From CADDZP01 sp035948135 (GTDB lineage: Bacteria > Actinomycetota > Acidimicrobiia > Acidimicrobiales > AC-14), in NCBI GenBank assembly GCA_035948135.1, contig DASZJL010000092.1:1-28870 (forward strand): 28,870 nt of DNA. Direction: 5' to 3'. This document shows, in pieces, positions 1 through 6,607 of the stretch (the first letter of the stretch is position 1; every line of letters starts with the position of its first letter). The notes beneath the pieces are model-generated. The model saw only the letters and a list, made by a program, of their open reading frames with translations. It did no database searches and was not told the DNA's origin. A program made the translations under genes and the position numbers.

Positions 1-582
1 GACGATGTGCCGGGCCTGCTGAACGCCATCGACGGCGTCGTGATGACCGGTGGGGGCGACGTGCAGCCCTCGCTCTACGGAGCCACGCCTGCGGCCGAGA
101 CCCACAACGTCGACCCGCGGCGCGACGCCTTCGACATCGCCTTGCTGCAGAACGCGCTGGAACGCGACATCCCCGTGCTCGCGATCTGTCGCGGCATGCA
201 GGTCGCCAACGTCGCCCTCGGCGGCACGCTCGTGCAGCACGTTCCTGCCGTCTCTGGTGTCCGCCACGACCAGCACAAGCGAGGCCACGAGGCCGTGCAC
301 AAAGTCAAGATCGAGCCGGACAGCCATCTGGCCGAGGCGTTGGGGGAGACCGAGCTCGACGTGAACTCCATCCACCACCAGGCCGTGCTCGAAGCGGCGC
401 CTGGGTCGCGCGCGGTGGCGTGGGCCGACGACGGCACCGTCGAGGCCTTCGAGGTCGAGGGCAACCAGCACCTGGTCGCTGTCCAGTGGCACCCCGAGCT
501 CCTCGAGGACCTGCCCGAGCAGCAGGGCCTGTTCCGCCAGCTCGTCAAGCGCGCTGCGGAGCTACGGTCTGAAAATGGCTGA
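1..582 (+). CDS. Gamma-glutamyl-gamma-aminobutyrate hydrolase-like class I amidotransferase (5'-truncated)
   Basis: Open from the first base of the window, so the N-terminus is missing; about 193 codons remain. The visible part is a class I glutamine amidotransferase fold of the peptidase C26 (PuuD-like) family. MTGGGDVQPSLYG is the family's early glycine-rich segment, the nucleophile cysteine sits in AICRGMQ (codon near 187-189), and the histidine/glutamate of the triad are in QWHPE near the C-terminus. Family members hydrolyse gamma-glutamyl amides such as gamma-glutamyl-GABA in the cytoplasm; the real substrate cannot be read here. The stop overlaps the ATG of the next VOC gene by 8 bases, so the two are probably co-translated. 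Family assignment is firm, substrate is not. Confidence 0.88.
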   Translation, partial: DDVPGLLNAIDGVVMTGGGDVQPSLYGATPAAETHNVDPRRDAFDIALLQNALERDIPVLAICRGMQVANVALGGTLVQHVPAVSGVRHDQHKRGHEAVHKVKIEPDSHLAEALGETELDVNSIHHQAVLEAAPGSRAVAWADDGTVEAFEVEGNQHLVAVQWHPELLEDLPEQQGLFRQLVKRAAELRSENG

Positions 583-979
583 GATCACCGGCGTCCACCA
601 CCTGGCCCTGACCGTCTGCGACATGGCCAAGACCACGGCCTGGTACGAGGACCTGTTCGGCCTCACCAAGGTGGCGGAGATGGAGGAGCCGCCGGGTCGC
701 CCGGTTCACCTCTATATGCATCCCGGTACCGGCCTGTTCCTCGGGTTCCACACCCACGACGAGAACGAGGGCGAGCGGTTCAACGAGTTCCGCACCGGCC
801 TCGACCACCTCGGCTTCGGCGTCGACAGCAGGGCCGAACTGGAGGCGTGGCGCGTGCGCATCGAGGAGCGCGGCATCGACCACTCGCCGATCGCCGATCG
901 CGACTACGGCTCGGTGCTCGTGTTCCGCGACCCCGACAACATCCAGCTCGAGCTCTACGCCCCGCCCGGTCCCTCCTGA
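575..979 (+). CDS. VOC (glyoxalase/dioxygenase) superfamily protein
   Basis: A 134-residue vicinal-oxygen-chelate protein. It opens with ITGVHHLALTVCDMAKT, the usual first beta-alpha-beta unit with a metal-ligand histidine, and ends with the DPDNIQLELY motif, whose glutamate is a second metal ligand. The length fits a single-chain pair of beta-alpha-beta-beta-beta modules. The family includes glyoxalase I, ring-cleavage dioxygenases and fosfomycin/bleomycin resistance proteins; which reaction applies cannot be decided. It overlaps the upstream hydrolase gene by 8 bases, and its 3' end overlaps the convergent PadR gene by 25 bases. No clear Shine-Dalgarno is seen, consistent with translational coupling. 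Confidence 0.88.
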   Translation: MAEITGVHHLALTVCDMAKTTAWYEDLFGLTKVAEMEEPPGRPVHLYMHPGTGLFLGFHTHDENEGERFNEFRTGLDHLGFGVDSRAELEAWRVRIEERGIDHSPIADRDYGSVLVFRDPDNIQLELYAPPGPS

Positions 980-1503
980 TCGAACTCGGCGTCGAGGGAG
1001 TCCAGCCACTCGACGAACGCCTCTTCGTAGGCGATGCCGAATCGAAGTGTGGCGGCCGGAAACCCTGTCGTCCCCACTGACTTCTGGAGCTCCCGGTAGC
1101 GAGTGAGCTCGGTCTCGTGGTGGTGCTTTCGGTCGTCGAGGATCTCCCGAAGACGGGGCCGGTCGAGGAAGTCACCGAAGAAGACGGTGAGGAGGAGCCG
1201 GGATCGGATGACGTCGGTGCCGGGGTCCTGGCCGATCCAGGTCTCGAACGCCTGACGTCCCGAGGGCGTGATCGTGAACGGCACACGGTCGCGCCGGCCG
1301 GCGTCGCCGGCCTCGAGATAGCCCCGCTCCGTCAGCGTCCGCAGCTCCCGGTAGATCTGGCTGCGCGTCACGTTCCAGAAGTTGCCGATCGACGTGGCGA
1401 CCAACTGGTCGAGGTCCCACCCCGTCATCGGCCCCAGCAGCAGGAACCCGAGCAGCGAGGCCGCCGTCGGGTTGAGGTCAGTGCCGTTTGTCACCGTTGA
1501 CAT
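955..1503 (-). CDS. PadR family transcriptional regulator
   Basis: A 182-residue regulator. Residues 13-85 form a PadR winged helix: AASLLGFLLLGPMTGWDLDQ, then the recognition segment NVTRSQIYRELRTLTERGYL and the wing DRVPFTITPSGR. The C-terminal half (about 90-180) is the helical PadR dimerisation domain (Vir_C-like). These proteins usually repress an adjacent gene and respond to phenolics, drugs or other small molecules. It is divergent from the carotenoid oxygenase across 74 bases, which is the likely control region. A TAACAT box (1515-1520, minus strand) lies 11 bases before the ATG, giving a very short leader. Its 3' end runs 25 bases into the VOC gene. The effector is unknown. Confidence 0.9.
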   Translation of the reverse strand: MSTVTNGTDLNPTAASLLGFLLLGPMTGWDLDQLVATSIGNFWNVTRSQIYRELRTLTERGYLEAGDAGRRDRVPFTITPSGRQAFETWIGQDPGTDVIRSRLLLTVFFGDFLDRPRLREILDDRKHHHETELTRYRELQKSVGTTGFPAATLRFGIAYEEAFVEWLDSLDAEFDQEGPGGA

Positions 1504-1510
1504 TCCAATT

Positions 1511-1558
1511 TGTCATGTTAGAACAGACCACATTGCTATGTCATGCAAATCGCAATGT
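1511..1558. promoter_or_regulatory. Candidate operator region between PadR gene and carotenoid oxygenase
   Basis: The 74-base divergent spacer is AT-richer than its surroundings and packed with symmetry. ACATTGC at 1530-1536 is matched by its perfect reverse complement GCAATGT at 1552-1558. TGTCATG is repeated directly at 1511-1517 and 1539-1545. TGTTAGAACA at 1517-1526 is a short dyad overlapping the PadR gene's own TAACAT box. PadR proteins bind dyads with ATGT/ACAT-type half-sites, so autoregulation plus control of the oxygenase is a reasonable inference; binding is not shown. Confidence 0.5.
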
Positions 1559-1564
1559 CGACGT

Positions 1565-1570
1565 AGGAGG
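1565..1570 (+). promoter_or_regulatory. Ribosome binding site setting the carotenoid oxygenase start
   Basis: A perfect AGGAGG lies 7 bases before the ATG at 1578. The reading frame stays open 30 codons further upstream, but those codons run through the divergent promoter region and lack a ribosome binding site, so 1578 is the better start. Confidence 0.85.
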
Positions 1571-1577
1571 TAGGGCG

Positions 1578-3005
1578 ATGCTGGTCGAGGATCGTAAGAC
1601 CGAGGCGGACTGGCGGCTGGGATTCCGAAGCCTGGAGGCCGAGATCGGCGACGGGGTCGAGCTGGGCGTCTCGGGTGACCTGCCGTCTGAGCTCGAGGGC
1701 ACGCTCTATCGCATCGGCCCCGCCCGCTTCGACGTCTACGGCGAGCGCTATCGCCACTGGTTCGACGGCGACGGCATGGTGCACGCGCTGCGGTTGTCGG
1801 GAGGCAAGGCCGAGTACCGCAACCGCTTCGTCGCCACCGACAAGAAGCGCGATGAAGACGCGGCTCAGCAACGTCTCTATTCAGGGTTCGGCACGGGCCC
1901 GGGGGGCGGTCCGATTGCACGCCTGCGCCACCTGCTGCCCAAGAGCGCGGCCAACACCAACATCGTCTCGCATGGCGGCAAGCTCCTCGCCCTCTGGGAG
2001 GCGGGCCGTCCGTGGCGCGTCGACCCGGTCACGCTGGAGACGATTGGCGAGGACGACATGAGCGGGACGCTCGGTCCGCGTGAGGCGATCTCTGCCCATC
2101 CCAAGCTCGACCGGGCGACCGGCGAGATGTGGAACTTCGGCGTCGGCTACGGACCGAGGACCTCGATCTCGCTGTACCGGACGACTGCTGCCGGCGAGAC
2201 GTCGCGGGCCGCCAAGATCCCGCTCGACTTCGCGCCGATGGTCCACGACTTCGCGTTGACACCGACCAAAGCGGTGTTCGTGCTGCACCCGATCTCGTTG
2301 CCGCGCATTCCTGTTGGGCTCATGCTCGGCCGCAAGAGCTTCGGCGACTCCCTGCGGTGGCAGCCCGAGCGCGGAACCGTCGTGCTCTCGGTGGACCGGA
2401 CGACAGGCGAGCGGCGGTCGTACAAGACCGGGCCGTTGCTGACGTTCCACACCGCCAACGCGTGGGACGAGGACGACGATGTCGTCGTCGACCTGTGTGC
2501 GAGCGAGGACGACTCGGTGATGAAGTACTTCTACGAGGTGATGGCGGGCCGCGACTTCGTGCCCTCACAGCCGTTTCTCACTCGGCTGACGTTGCGTGCC
2601 GACGGTGGTGTCGACCGGCGCCGGTTGTCCGAGACGCCGCTCGAGTTCCCGCGGGTTGCCGGCCGCGCCCTGAGCCAGCCGCACACGCGGATCTACGGCG
2701 CCACCTTCCACGACGAGGCCGCCTTCCTCGGTGCACCGGCAGCCGTCGACCCCGCCACGGGCGCATCGTCGGTCGCGGTCATGAAGGCCCACCAGATTGC
2801 GGGCGAGCCGGTGCCGGTGACGAAGGCCGGCGCCACGTCCGACGACGACATGTGGCTGCTCACGCTCGTTCTCGACGTCCAAGCCCGTCGCAGCGAGGTA
2901 TGGGTGCTCGACGGCGCCGACGTGGCCGCCCCACCGGTCGCCGTGGTTCGGCTGCCGCACATCGTGCCGTTCGGCTTCCACGGCAACTGGGTGCGGGCGT
3001 CCTAA
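1578..3005 (+). CDS. Carotenoid cleavage oxygenase family protein
   Basis: 475 residues, normal for the family (RPE65/lignostilbene dioxygenase/apocarotenoid oxygenase). The four iron-ligand histidines of the seven-bladed propeller are recognisable: H174 in ISAHPKLD, H223 in MVHDFALT, H291 in TFHTANAW and H468 in VPFGFHGNW at the extreme C-terminus. The N-terminal LEGTLYRIGPARFD and WFDGDGMVHA blocks are also typical. Members use non-haem Fe(II) and O2 to split a C=C bond in carotenoids, apocarotenoids or stilbene-like phenylpropanoids; the substrate cannot be told from sequence. The gene is divergent from a PadR regulator, a family often responding to phenolics, which leaves a lignostilbene-type substrate open as an inference. 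Confidence 0.92.
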   Translation: MLVEDRKTEADWRLGFRSLEAEIGDGVELGVSGDLPSELEGTLYRIGPARFDVYGERYRHWFDGDGMVHALRLSGGKAEYRNRFVATDKKRDEDAAQQRLYSGFGTGPGGGPIARLRHLLPKSAANTNIVSHGGKLLALWEAGRPWRVDPVTLETIGEDDMSGTLGPREAISAHPKLDRATGEMWNFGVGYGPRTSISLYRTTAAGETSRAAKIPLDFAPMVHDFALTPTKAVFVLHPISLPRIPVGLMLGRKSFGDSLRWQPERGTVVLSVDRTTGERRSYKTGPLLTFHTANAWDEDDDVVVDLCASEDDSVMKYFYEVMAGRDFVPSQPFLTRLTLRADGGVDRRRLSETPLEFPRVAGRALSQPHTRIYGATFHDEAAFLGAPAAVDPATGASSVAVMKAHQIAGEPVPVTKAGATSDDDMWLLTLVLDVQARRSEVWVLDGADVAAPPVAVVRLPHIVPFGFHGNWVRAS

Positions 3006-3009
3006 CTCC

Positions 3010-3061
3010 CGTTCTGGGGACGCTCACGGGTCCCATAGGGCCCCGCAACGTCCCCAGAACG
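3010..3061. repeat. Long perfect inverted repeat (hairpin) between carotenoid oxygenase and methyltransferase
   Basis: CGTTCTGGGGACG (3010-3022) and CGTCCCCAGAACG (3049-3061) are perfect 13-base reverse complements flanking a 26-base loop, which contains a nested CCCATAGGG. It starts 4 bases after the oxygenase stop. The stem would be very stable. There is no T-run after either arm, so it is not a textbook intrinsic terminator. It could be a U-tract-less terminator, an mRNA 3' stabiliser, or one copy of a dispersed REP-like element. Confidence 0.75.
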
Positions 3062-3076
3062 AGAGGGCGGGGCTTG

Positions 3077-3082
3077 TAGCCT
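3077..3082 (+). promoter_or_regulatory. -10 box of a predicted leaderless promoter (methyltransferase)
   Basis: TAGCCT is followed by exactly 6 bases and then the GTG start at 3089. No Shine-Dalgarno is present, so the transcript probably begins at or next to the start codon. Confidence 0.5.
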
Positions 3083-3088
3083 CCGGCC

Positions 3089-3940
3089 GTGGCGACGTCG
3101 ACGCAGAAGTTCGGCACGGGCAAGCGCGAGAGCCACGACTCGTCCGACTTCTACAAGCGCTTCGAGGCCGTGGAGTTCTCCGCCGACAAGTCCGTCGCTG
3201 ATGCGCCCGAGGTCGACCGCATCTGGTGCCACACGGCCGAGGACATGGCCGAGCTCCCTGACAACTCAGTGGCCCTGATGGTGACGTCGCCGCCGTATCA
3301 CGCAGGCAAGGACTACGACTCCGACGCATCCTTCACCGAGTACCTGGGGATGCTCGAGCGGGTGTTCGGCGAGACCCATCGGGTGCTGGAGCCGGGCGGT
3401 CGGGCGGTCATCAACGTCGCCAACCTGGGGCGCAAGCCGTACGTGCCCCTCGCCTCGCTGATCACGGTGATGATGACCGAGCGCCTGGGCTACTTCATGC
3501 GCGGGGAGGTCATCTGGCGCAAGAGCAAGGGCATGAACGGATCGTGCGCCTGGGGGTCCTGGCAGTCGGCCAAGAACCCCACCATCCGGGACACCCACGA
3601 GTACTGCCTCTGCTACTCCAAGGGCCGCATGGACCGGGTCCGCCAGGGCCGCAACACCATCGACAAGGAAGAATTCATGGCCGCCACCCTCTCGGTCTGG
3701 GAGATCCCCGCCGAGTCGGCCCGCCGCGTCGGCCATCCAGCCCCGTTCCCGGTGGCTCTGCCAAGGCGGTTCATCGAGCTGTTCACGTTCGAGGACGACC
3801 TCGTCCTGGATCCGTTCATGGGGTCCGGGTCCACCGCTATCGCGGCGGTCCAGGCCGGGCGCCACTACGCCGGGTTCGACACCGACCCCGCCTATGTGGC
3901 CATCGCCGAGGCCCGGGTCGCTGAGGCCCTGTCCGGGTAG
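3089..3940 (+). CDS. Orphan site-specific DNA methyltransferase (beta-class amino-methyltransferase)
   Basis: 283 residues. The catalytic motif IV TSPPY (66-70) precedes the AdoMet-binding motif I DPFMGSGST (241-249), the order of beta-class N4-cytosine/N6-adenine methyltransferases. SPPY is more common among N4-cytosine enzymes, but this does not settle the base. DTHEYCLCYSKG (168-179) and GHPAPFP (215-221) are further family blocks. It would transfer a methyl group from S-adenosylmethionine to a short DNA site. No restriction endonuclease gene is adjacent, so it looks solitary and may have a regulatory or housekeeping role. The GTG start at 3089 has no Shine-Dalgarno but is well placed for leaderless expression. 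The following 109 bases hold hairpins and the sufB promoter. Confidence 0.9.
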   Translation: MATSTQKFGTGKRESHDSSDFYKRFEAVEFSADKSVADAPEVDRIWCHTAEDMAELPDNSVALMVTSPPYHAGKDYDSDASFTEYLGMLERVFGETHRVLEPGGRAVINVANLGRKPYVPLASLITVMMTERLGYFMRGEVIWRKSKGMNGSCAWGSWQSAKNPTIRDTHEYCLCYSKGRMDRVRQGRNTIDKEEFMAATLSVWEIPAESARRVGHPAPFPVALPRRFIELFTFEDDLVLDPFMGSGSTAIAAVQAGRHYAGFDTDPAYVAIAEARVAEALSG

Positions 3941-3952
3941 GAATAGGGCTGA

Positions 3953-3988
3953 ATCCCGTCCACCTCGGGATGGGACTGTCCCCCGGGG
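3953..3988. promoter_or_regulatory. Tandem dyads upstream of sufB
   Basis: ATCCCG (3953-3958) pairs with CGGGAT (3966-3971) across a 7-base loop. It is followed directly by the dyad GGGACTGTCCC (3972-3982) and CCCCGGGG (3981-3988). They follow the methyltransferase stop and lie just upstream of the sufB -10 candidate, so they could terminate the upstream transcript or act as operators for sufB. No T-run follows. Confidence 0.4.
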
Positions 3989-3992
3989 TTGT

Positions 3993-4006
3993 TACTATCT
4001 ACGTAG
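3993..4006 (+). promoter_or_regulatory. Candidate sufB promoter -10 box with adjoining palindrome
   Basis: TACTAT at 3993-3998 is a good actinobacterial -10 box about 52 bases before the sufB ATG. It abuts the perfect 8-base palindrome CTACGTAG (3999-4006), which would cover the transcription start. No convincing -35 was found. Unlike the leaderless genes here, sufB has an AAAGGG (4033-4038) Shine-Dalgarno-like stretch. Confidence 0.4.
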
Positions 4007-4049
4007 TGCAAATTCCCTTTGCTCGCGCCCTGAAAGGGCTGGTCGCCTG

Positions 4050-5450
4050 ATGGCTACAACCGATCTCGACCTCGGTCGCTACAAGCTCGGGTGGAGCGAC
4101 AAGGTCGACTACCTGTACGAGCCCAAGAAGGGGCTCAACGAAGACGTCGTCCGCCAGATCTCCGAGATCAAGGAAGAGCCGGAGTGGATGACCAAGTTCC
4201 GCCTCCGCGCCCTGAAGATCTTCGAGCGCAAGCCGATGATGCCCTGGTTCGCGGTCAACATGCCGCAGCTCGACTTCCAGGACATCTACTACTACCTGAA
4301 GCCCACCAAGGGGCAGGTCGACGAGTGGGAAGAGCTTCCCGAGTCGATGAAGGAGACCTACGAGAAGCTCGGGATCCCCGAAGCCGAGCGCAAGTACCTC
4401 GCCGGCGTCACCGCGCAGTACGAGTCCGAAGTCGTGTACCACAAGAACCGGGAGGACCTGGCCAAGCAGGGGATCCTCTTCTCCGACATGGACACGGCTC
4501 TGCGCGACAACCCTGAAATCGTGCAGAAGTTCTTCGGCACGATCATCCCCCCCGGGGACAACAAGTTCGCAGCCTTGAACTCGGCCGTGTGGTCGGGCGG
4601 CAGCTTCATCTACGTGCCACCGGGCGTGAAGGTGGAGATGCCGCTGCAGGCGTACTTCCGGATCAACCAGGAGAACGCCGGGCAGTTCGAGCGCACGCTG
4701 ATCATCGCCGACGAGGGTGCCCAGGTGCACTACATCGAGGGCTGCTCGGCGCCTGTGTACACCAGCGACTCGCTGCACTCGGCGGTCGTGGAGCTCGTCG
4801 CCATGCCGGGGGCGCGCATCACCTACACGACCATCCAGAACTGGTCGCCCAACGTCTACAACCTGGTCACCAAGCGGGCCCGCGCCGAGGCCGAGGCCCA
4901 CGTCGAGTGGATCGACGGCAACATCGGCTCGAGGCTCACGATGAAGTACCCGTCCGTGTACCTCATGGGCCCCAAGGCCACCGGTGAGGTGCTGTCGGTG
5001 GCGTATGCCGGTCCCGGCCAGCACCAGGACGCGGGCGCCAAGATGATCCACGCCGCCCCCGAGACGTCGTCCACGATCGTGTCGAAGTCCATCTCCAAGG
5101 ACGGCGGCCGCACGTCGTACCGCGGCCTGGTGAAGGTCGAAGAGGGTGCCCACGGCGTGAAGAGCCACGTGCGCTGCGACGCTCTTATCCTCGACGAGGA
5201 CAGCCGCTCCGACACCTATCCCTATATGGAGATCAACGAGCAGGACGCCCGTATCGGCCACGAGGCCACGGTGTCCAAGGTCGGCGAAGACCAGCTCTTC
5301 TACTTGATGAGCAGGGGACTCTCCGAGCAGCAGGCGATGGGGATGATCGTCAACGGCTTCATCGAGCCCGTCACTCGCACGCTGCCGATGGAGTACGCCG
5401 TCGAGTGGAGCCGCCTCATCGAGCTGCAGATGGAGGGAGCAGTCGGCTGA
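4050..5450 (+). CDS. sufB: Fe-S cluster assembly scaffold SufB
   Basis: 466 residues, full length and without the intein found in some actinobacterial SufB proteins. The C-terminal beta-helix core is highly typical: YYLKPTKGQVDEWEELP, FGTIIPPGDNKFAALNSAVW, VEGAHGVKSHVRCD-type and GHEATVSKVGEDQLFYLMSR blocks, ending MEGAVG. SufB assembles nascent Fe-S clusters with SufC ATPase and SufD in the cytoplasm. The stretch matching the E. coli Cys405 region reads DEDSRSDTYP, with serine instead of cysteine, as I recall for Gram-positive SufB proteins. The ATG at 4050 follows an AAAGGG. sufB stands alone: its usual partner sufD lies 6.2 kb downstream, and no sufR repressor gene precedes it. An AraC-type gene begins within or at its 3' end. 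Confidence 0.97.
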   Translation: MATTDLDLGRYKLGWSDKVDYLYEPKKGLNEDVVRQISEIKEEPEWMTKFRLRALKIFERKPMMPWFAVNMPQLDFQDIYYYLKPTKGQVDEWEELPESMKETYEKLGIPEAERKYLAGVTAQYESEVVYHKNREDLAKQGILFSDMDTALRDNPEIVQKFFGTIIPPGDNKFAALNSAVWSGGSFIYVPPGVKVEMPLQAYFRINQENAGQFERTLIIADEGAQVHYIEGCSAPVYTSDSLHSAVVELVAMPGARITYTTIQNWSPNVYNLVTKRARAEAEAHVEWIDGNIGSRLTMKYPSVYLMGPKATGEVLSVAYAGPGQHQDAGAKMIHAAPETSSTIVSKSISKDGGRTSYRGLVKVEEGAHGVKSHVRCDALILDEDSRSDTYPYMEINEQDARIGHEATVSKVGEDQLFYLMSRGLSEQQAMGMIVNGFIEPVTRTLPMEYAVEWSRLIELQMEGAVG

Positions 5451-6184
5451 GCTACCGGGAGCGCGAACCGCACCCGGCTCTAGCCGACGACATTGCCTGC
5501 ATCTGGTCGGGCGCGGCCACTCGGGGGATGCGCATCCTGCCGGACGGCTGCATCGACATCGTCTGGATCGGCGACGAGCTCCTCACCGTCGCCGGGCCGG
5601 ACACGGCTGGCAACGTCGTTGGCCTGTCGGACGGGACGCTCACTGTCGGCATCCGGTTCCGAACGGGACGAGCCCCGGGCTTCCTCGGCGTACGTGCTGA
5701 CGAACTCACCGATCGCAGCATTGACCTCGATGACCTGTGGGGCCGCGATGCGGCCATCATCGCTGAGCAGCTGGCGGCCGCATCCACCGTCGAAGCCAAG
5801 GAGGCGATCCTCGAAGAGGCGGTCCTGTTCCGTATGGCGAGCGCGCGACCGCTCCACCCCGATGTCGACGCCGCCGTCGACGTCATCGCAGCCGCGCCGT
5901 CCCAGGCACGGGTCGGCGAGCTGAGCCGTGACCTCAATATCAGCGAGCGCCAGCTGCGGCGCAGGTTCGACGAGGCTGTGGGCTACGGGCCCAAGACCCT
6001 GGGCCGCGTGCTCCGCTTCCGCCACTTCTTGTCACTGGTAGAGGACGGCCACATGCCGATCGCCCAGGCGGCGGCCGAGGCTGGCTACGCCGACCAGTCT
6101 CACCTCACCCGCGAATGCAACGAGCTGGCCGGGCTGCCCCCGGCCGAGCTGGTGGCTGTCCGAAACGTTCAAGACGGCGCCTGA
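5405..6184 (+). CDS. AraC family transcriptional regulator
   Basis: Up to 259 residues. The N-terminal part, starting YREREPHPALADDIACIWSG, resembles the DUF6597-type sensor domain. The C-terminal 100 residues are an AraC double helix-turn-helix: RVGELSRDLNISERQLRRRF for the first and IAQAAAEAGYADQSHLTREC for the second. The start is uncertain. The only ATG (5405) lies 46 bases inside sufB. A CTG at 5447 overlaps the sufB stop (CTGA), has a GGAGGGAG 8 bases upstream and would begin the protein right at the conserved domain, so it may be the real start. Either way, coupling to sufB translation is implied. It is followed after 21 bases by a VOC gene, a likely target. Confidence 0.88.
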   Translation: MEPPHRAADGGSSRLSYREREPHPALADDIACIWSGAATRGMRILPDGCIDIVWIGDELLTVAGPDTAGNVVGLSDGTLTVGIRFRTGRAPGFLGVRADELTDRSIDLDDLWGRDAAIIAEQLAAASTVEAKEAILEEAVLFRMASARPLHPDVDAAVDVIAAAPSQARVGELSRDLNISERQLRRRFDEAVGYGPKTLGRVLRFRHFLSLVEDGHMPIAQAAAEAGYADQSHLTRECNELAGLPPAELVAVRNVQDGA

Positions 6185-6193
6185 CCTCCGTCG

Positions 6194-6199
6194 TACGGT
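6194..6199 (+). promoter_or_regulatory. -10 box of a predicted leaderless promoter (VOC gene)
   Basis: TACGGT followed by 6 bases and the ATG at 6206, within the 21-base gap after the AraC gene, with no Shine-Dalgarno. This suggests the VOC gene can be transcribed on its own as a leaderless mRNA. Confidence 0.5.
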
Positions 6200-6205
6200 C
6201 GGCGT

Positions 6206-6607
6206 ATGAACGTCCTCTTCATCTCGAGTTTCGCTCCGATCGTCACCGACAAGGATGCCGCCAAGCGTCTCTACGTCGAGGCGTTCGCCCTCCCACTCGA
6301 CGACGACGGCACCGGCTATCTCCACACCGGGAAGATCGAAGGCGCCAAGCACTTCGGGCTCTGGCCCATAGAGCAGGCCGCGCAAGCGTGCTTCGGCACG
6401 GCAGAGTGGCCGGCTGACATCCCGAGGCCCCAGGCCAGCGTCGAGTTCGAGGTCGACGACGTGGCCGACGCTGCCGAGGAGCTCGAGGACCGCGGCTACC
6501 AGCTACTGCACGGCGCCCGCACGGAACCGTGGGGCCAGACGGTGGCCCGCCTGCTGAGCCCCGAAGGGCTGATCGTCGGCGTCAGCTATGCGCCGGCGCT
6601 GCGCTGA
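6206..6607 (+). CDS. VOC superfamily protein
   Basis: 133 residues with two VOC beta-alpha-beta units: NVLFISSFAPIVTDKDAAKR at the start and ASVEFEVDDVADAAEELEDR near residue 73, then GQTVARLLSPEGLIVGV. The usual first metal-ligand histidine is absent from the first strand (SSFAPIV), so it may bind a ligand without metal catalysis, as bleomycin-resistance-like members do. It sits behind an AraC regulator and overlaps the convergent cyclic-di-GMP gene by 26 bases at its 3' end. Superfamily membership is secure; function is unknown. Confidence 0.85.
   Translation: MNVLFISSFAPIVTDKDAAKRLYVEAFALPLDDDGTGYLHTGKIEGAKHFGLWPIEQAAQACFGTAEWPADIPRPQASVEFEVDDVADAAEELEDRGYQLLHGARTEPWGQTVARLLSPEGLIVGVSYAPALR

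Noticed and set aside
3089..3940. Part of a restriction-modification system
   Set aside because: Neighbours on both sides are a carotenoid oxygenase and sufB; no endonuclease-like or specificity gene is present.
3999..5261. Minus-strand open frame of about 420 codons over sufB
   Set aside because: Fully antisense to clearly coding sufB; the His/Val/Gly/Leu-rich translation has no family resemblance.
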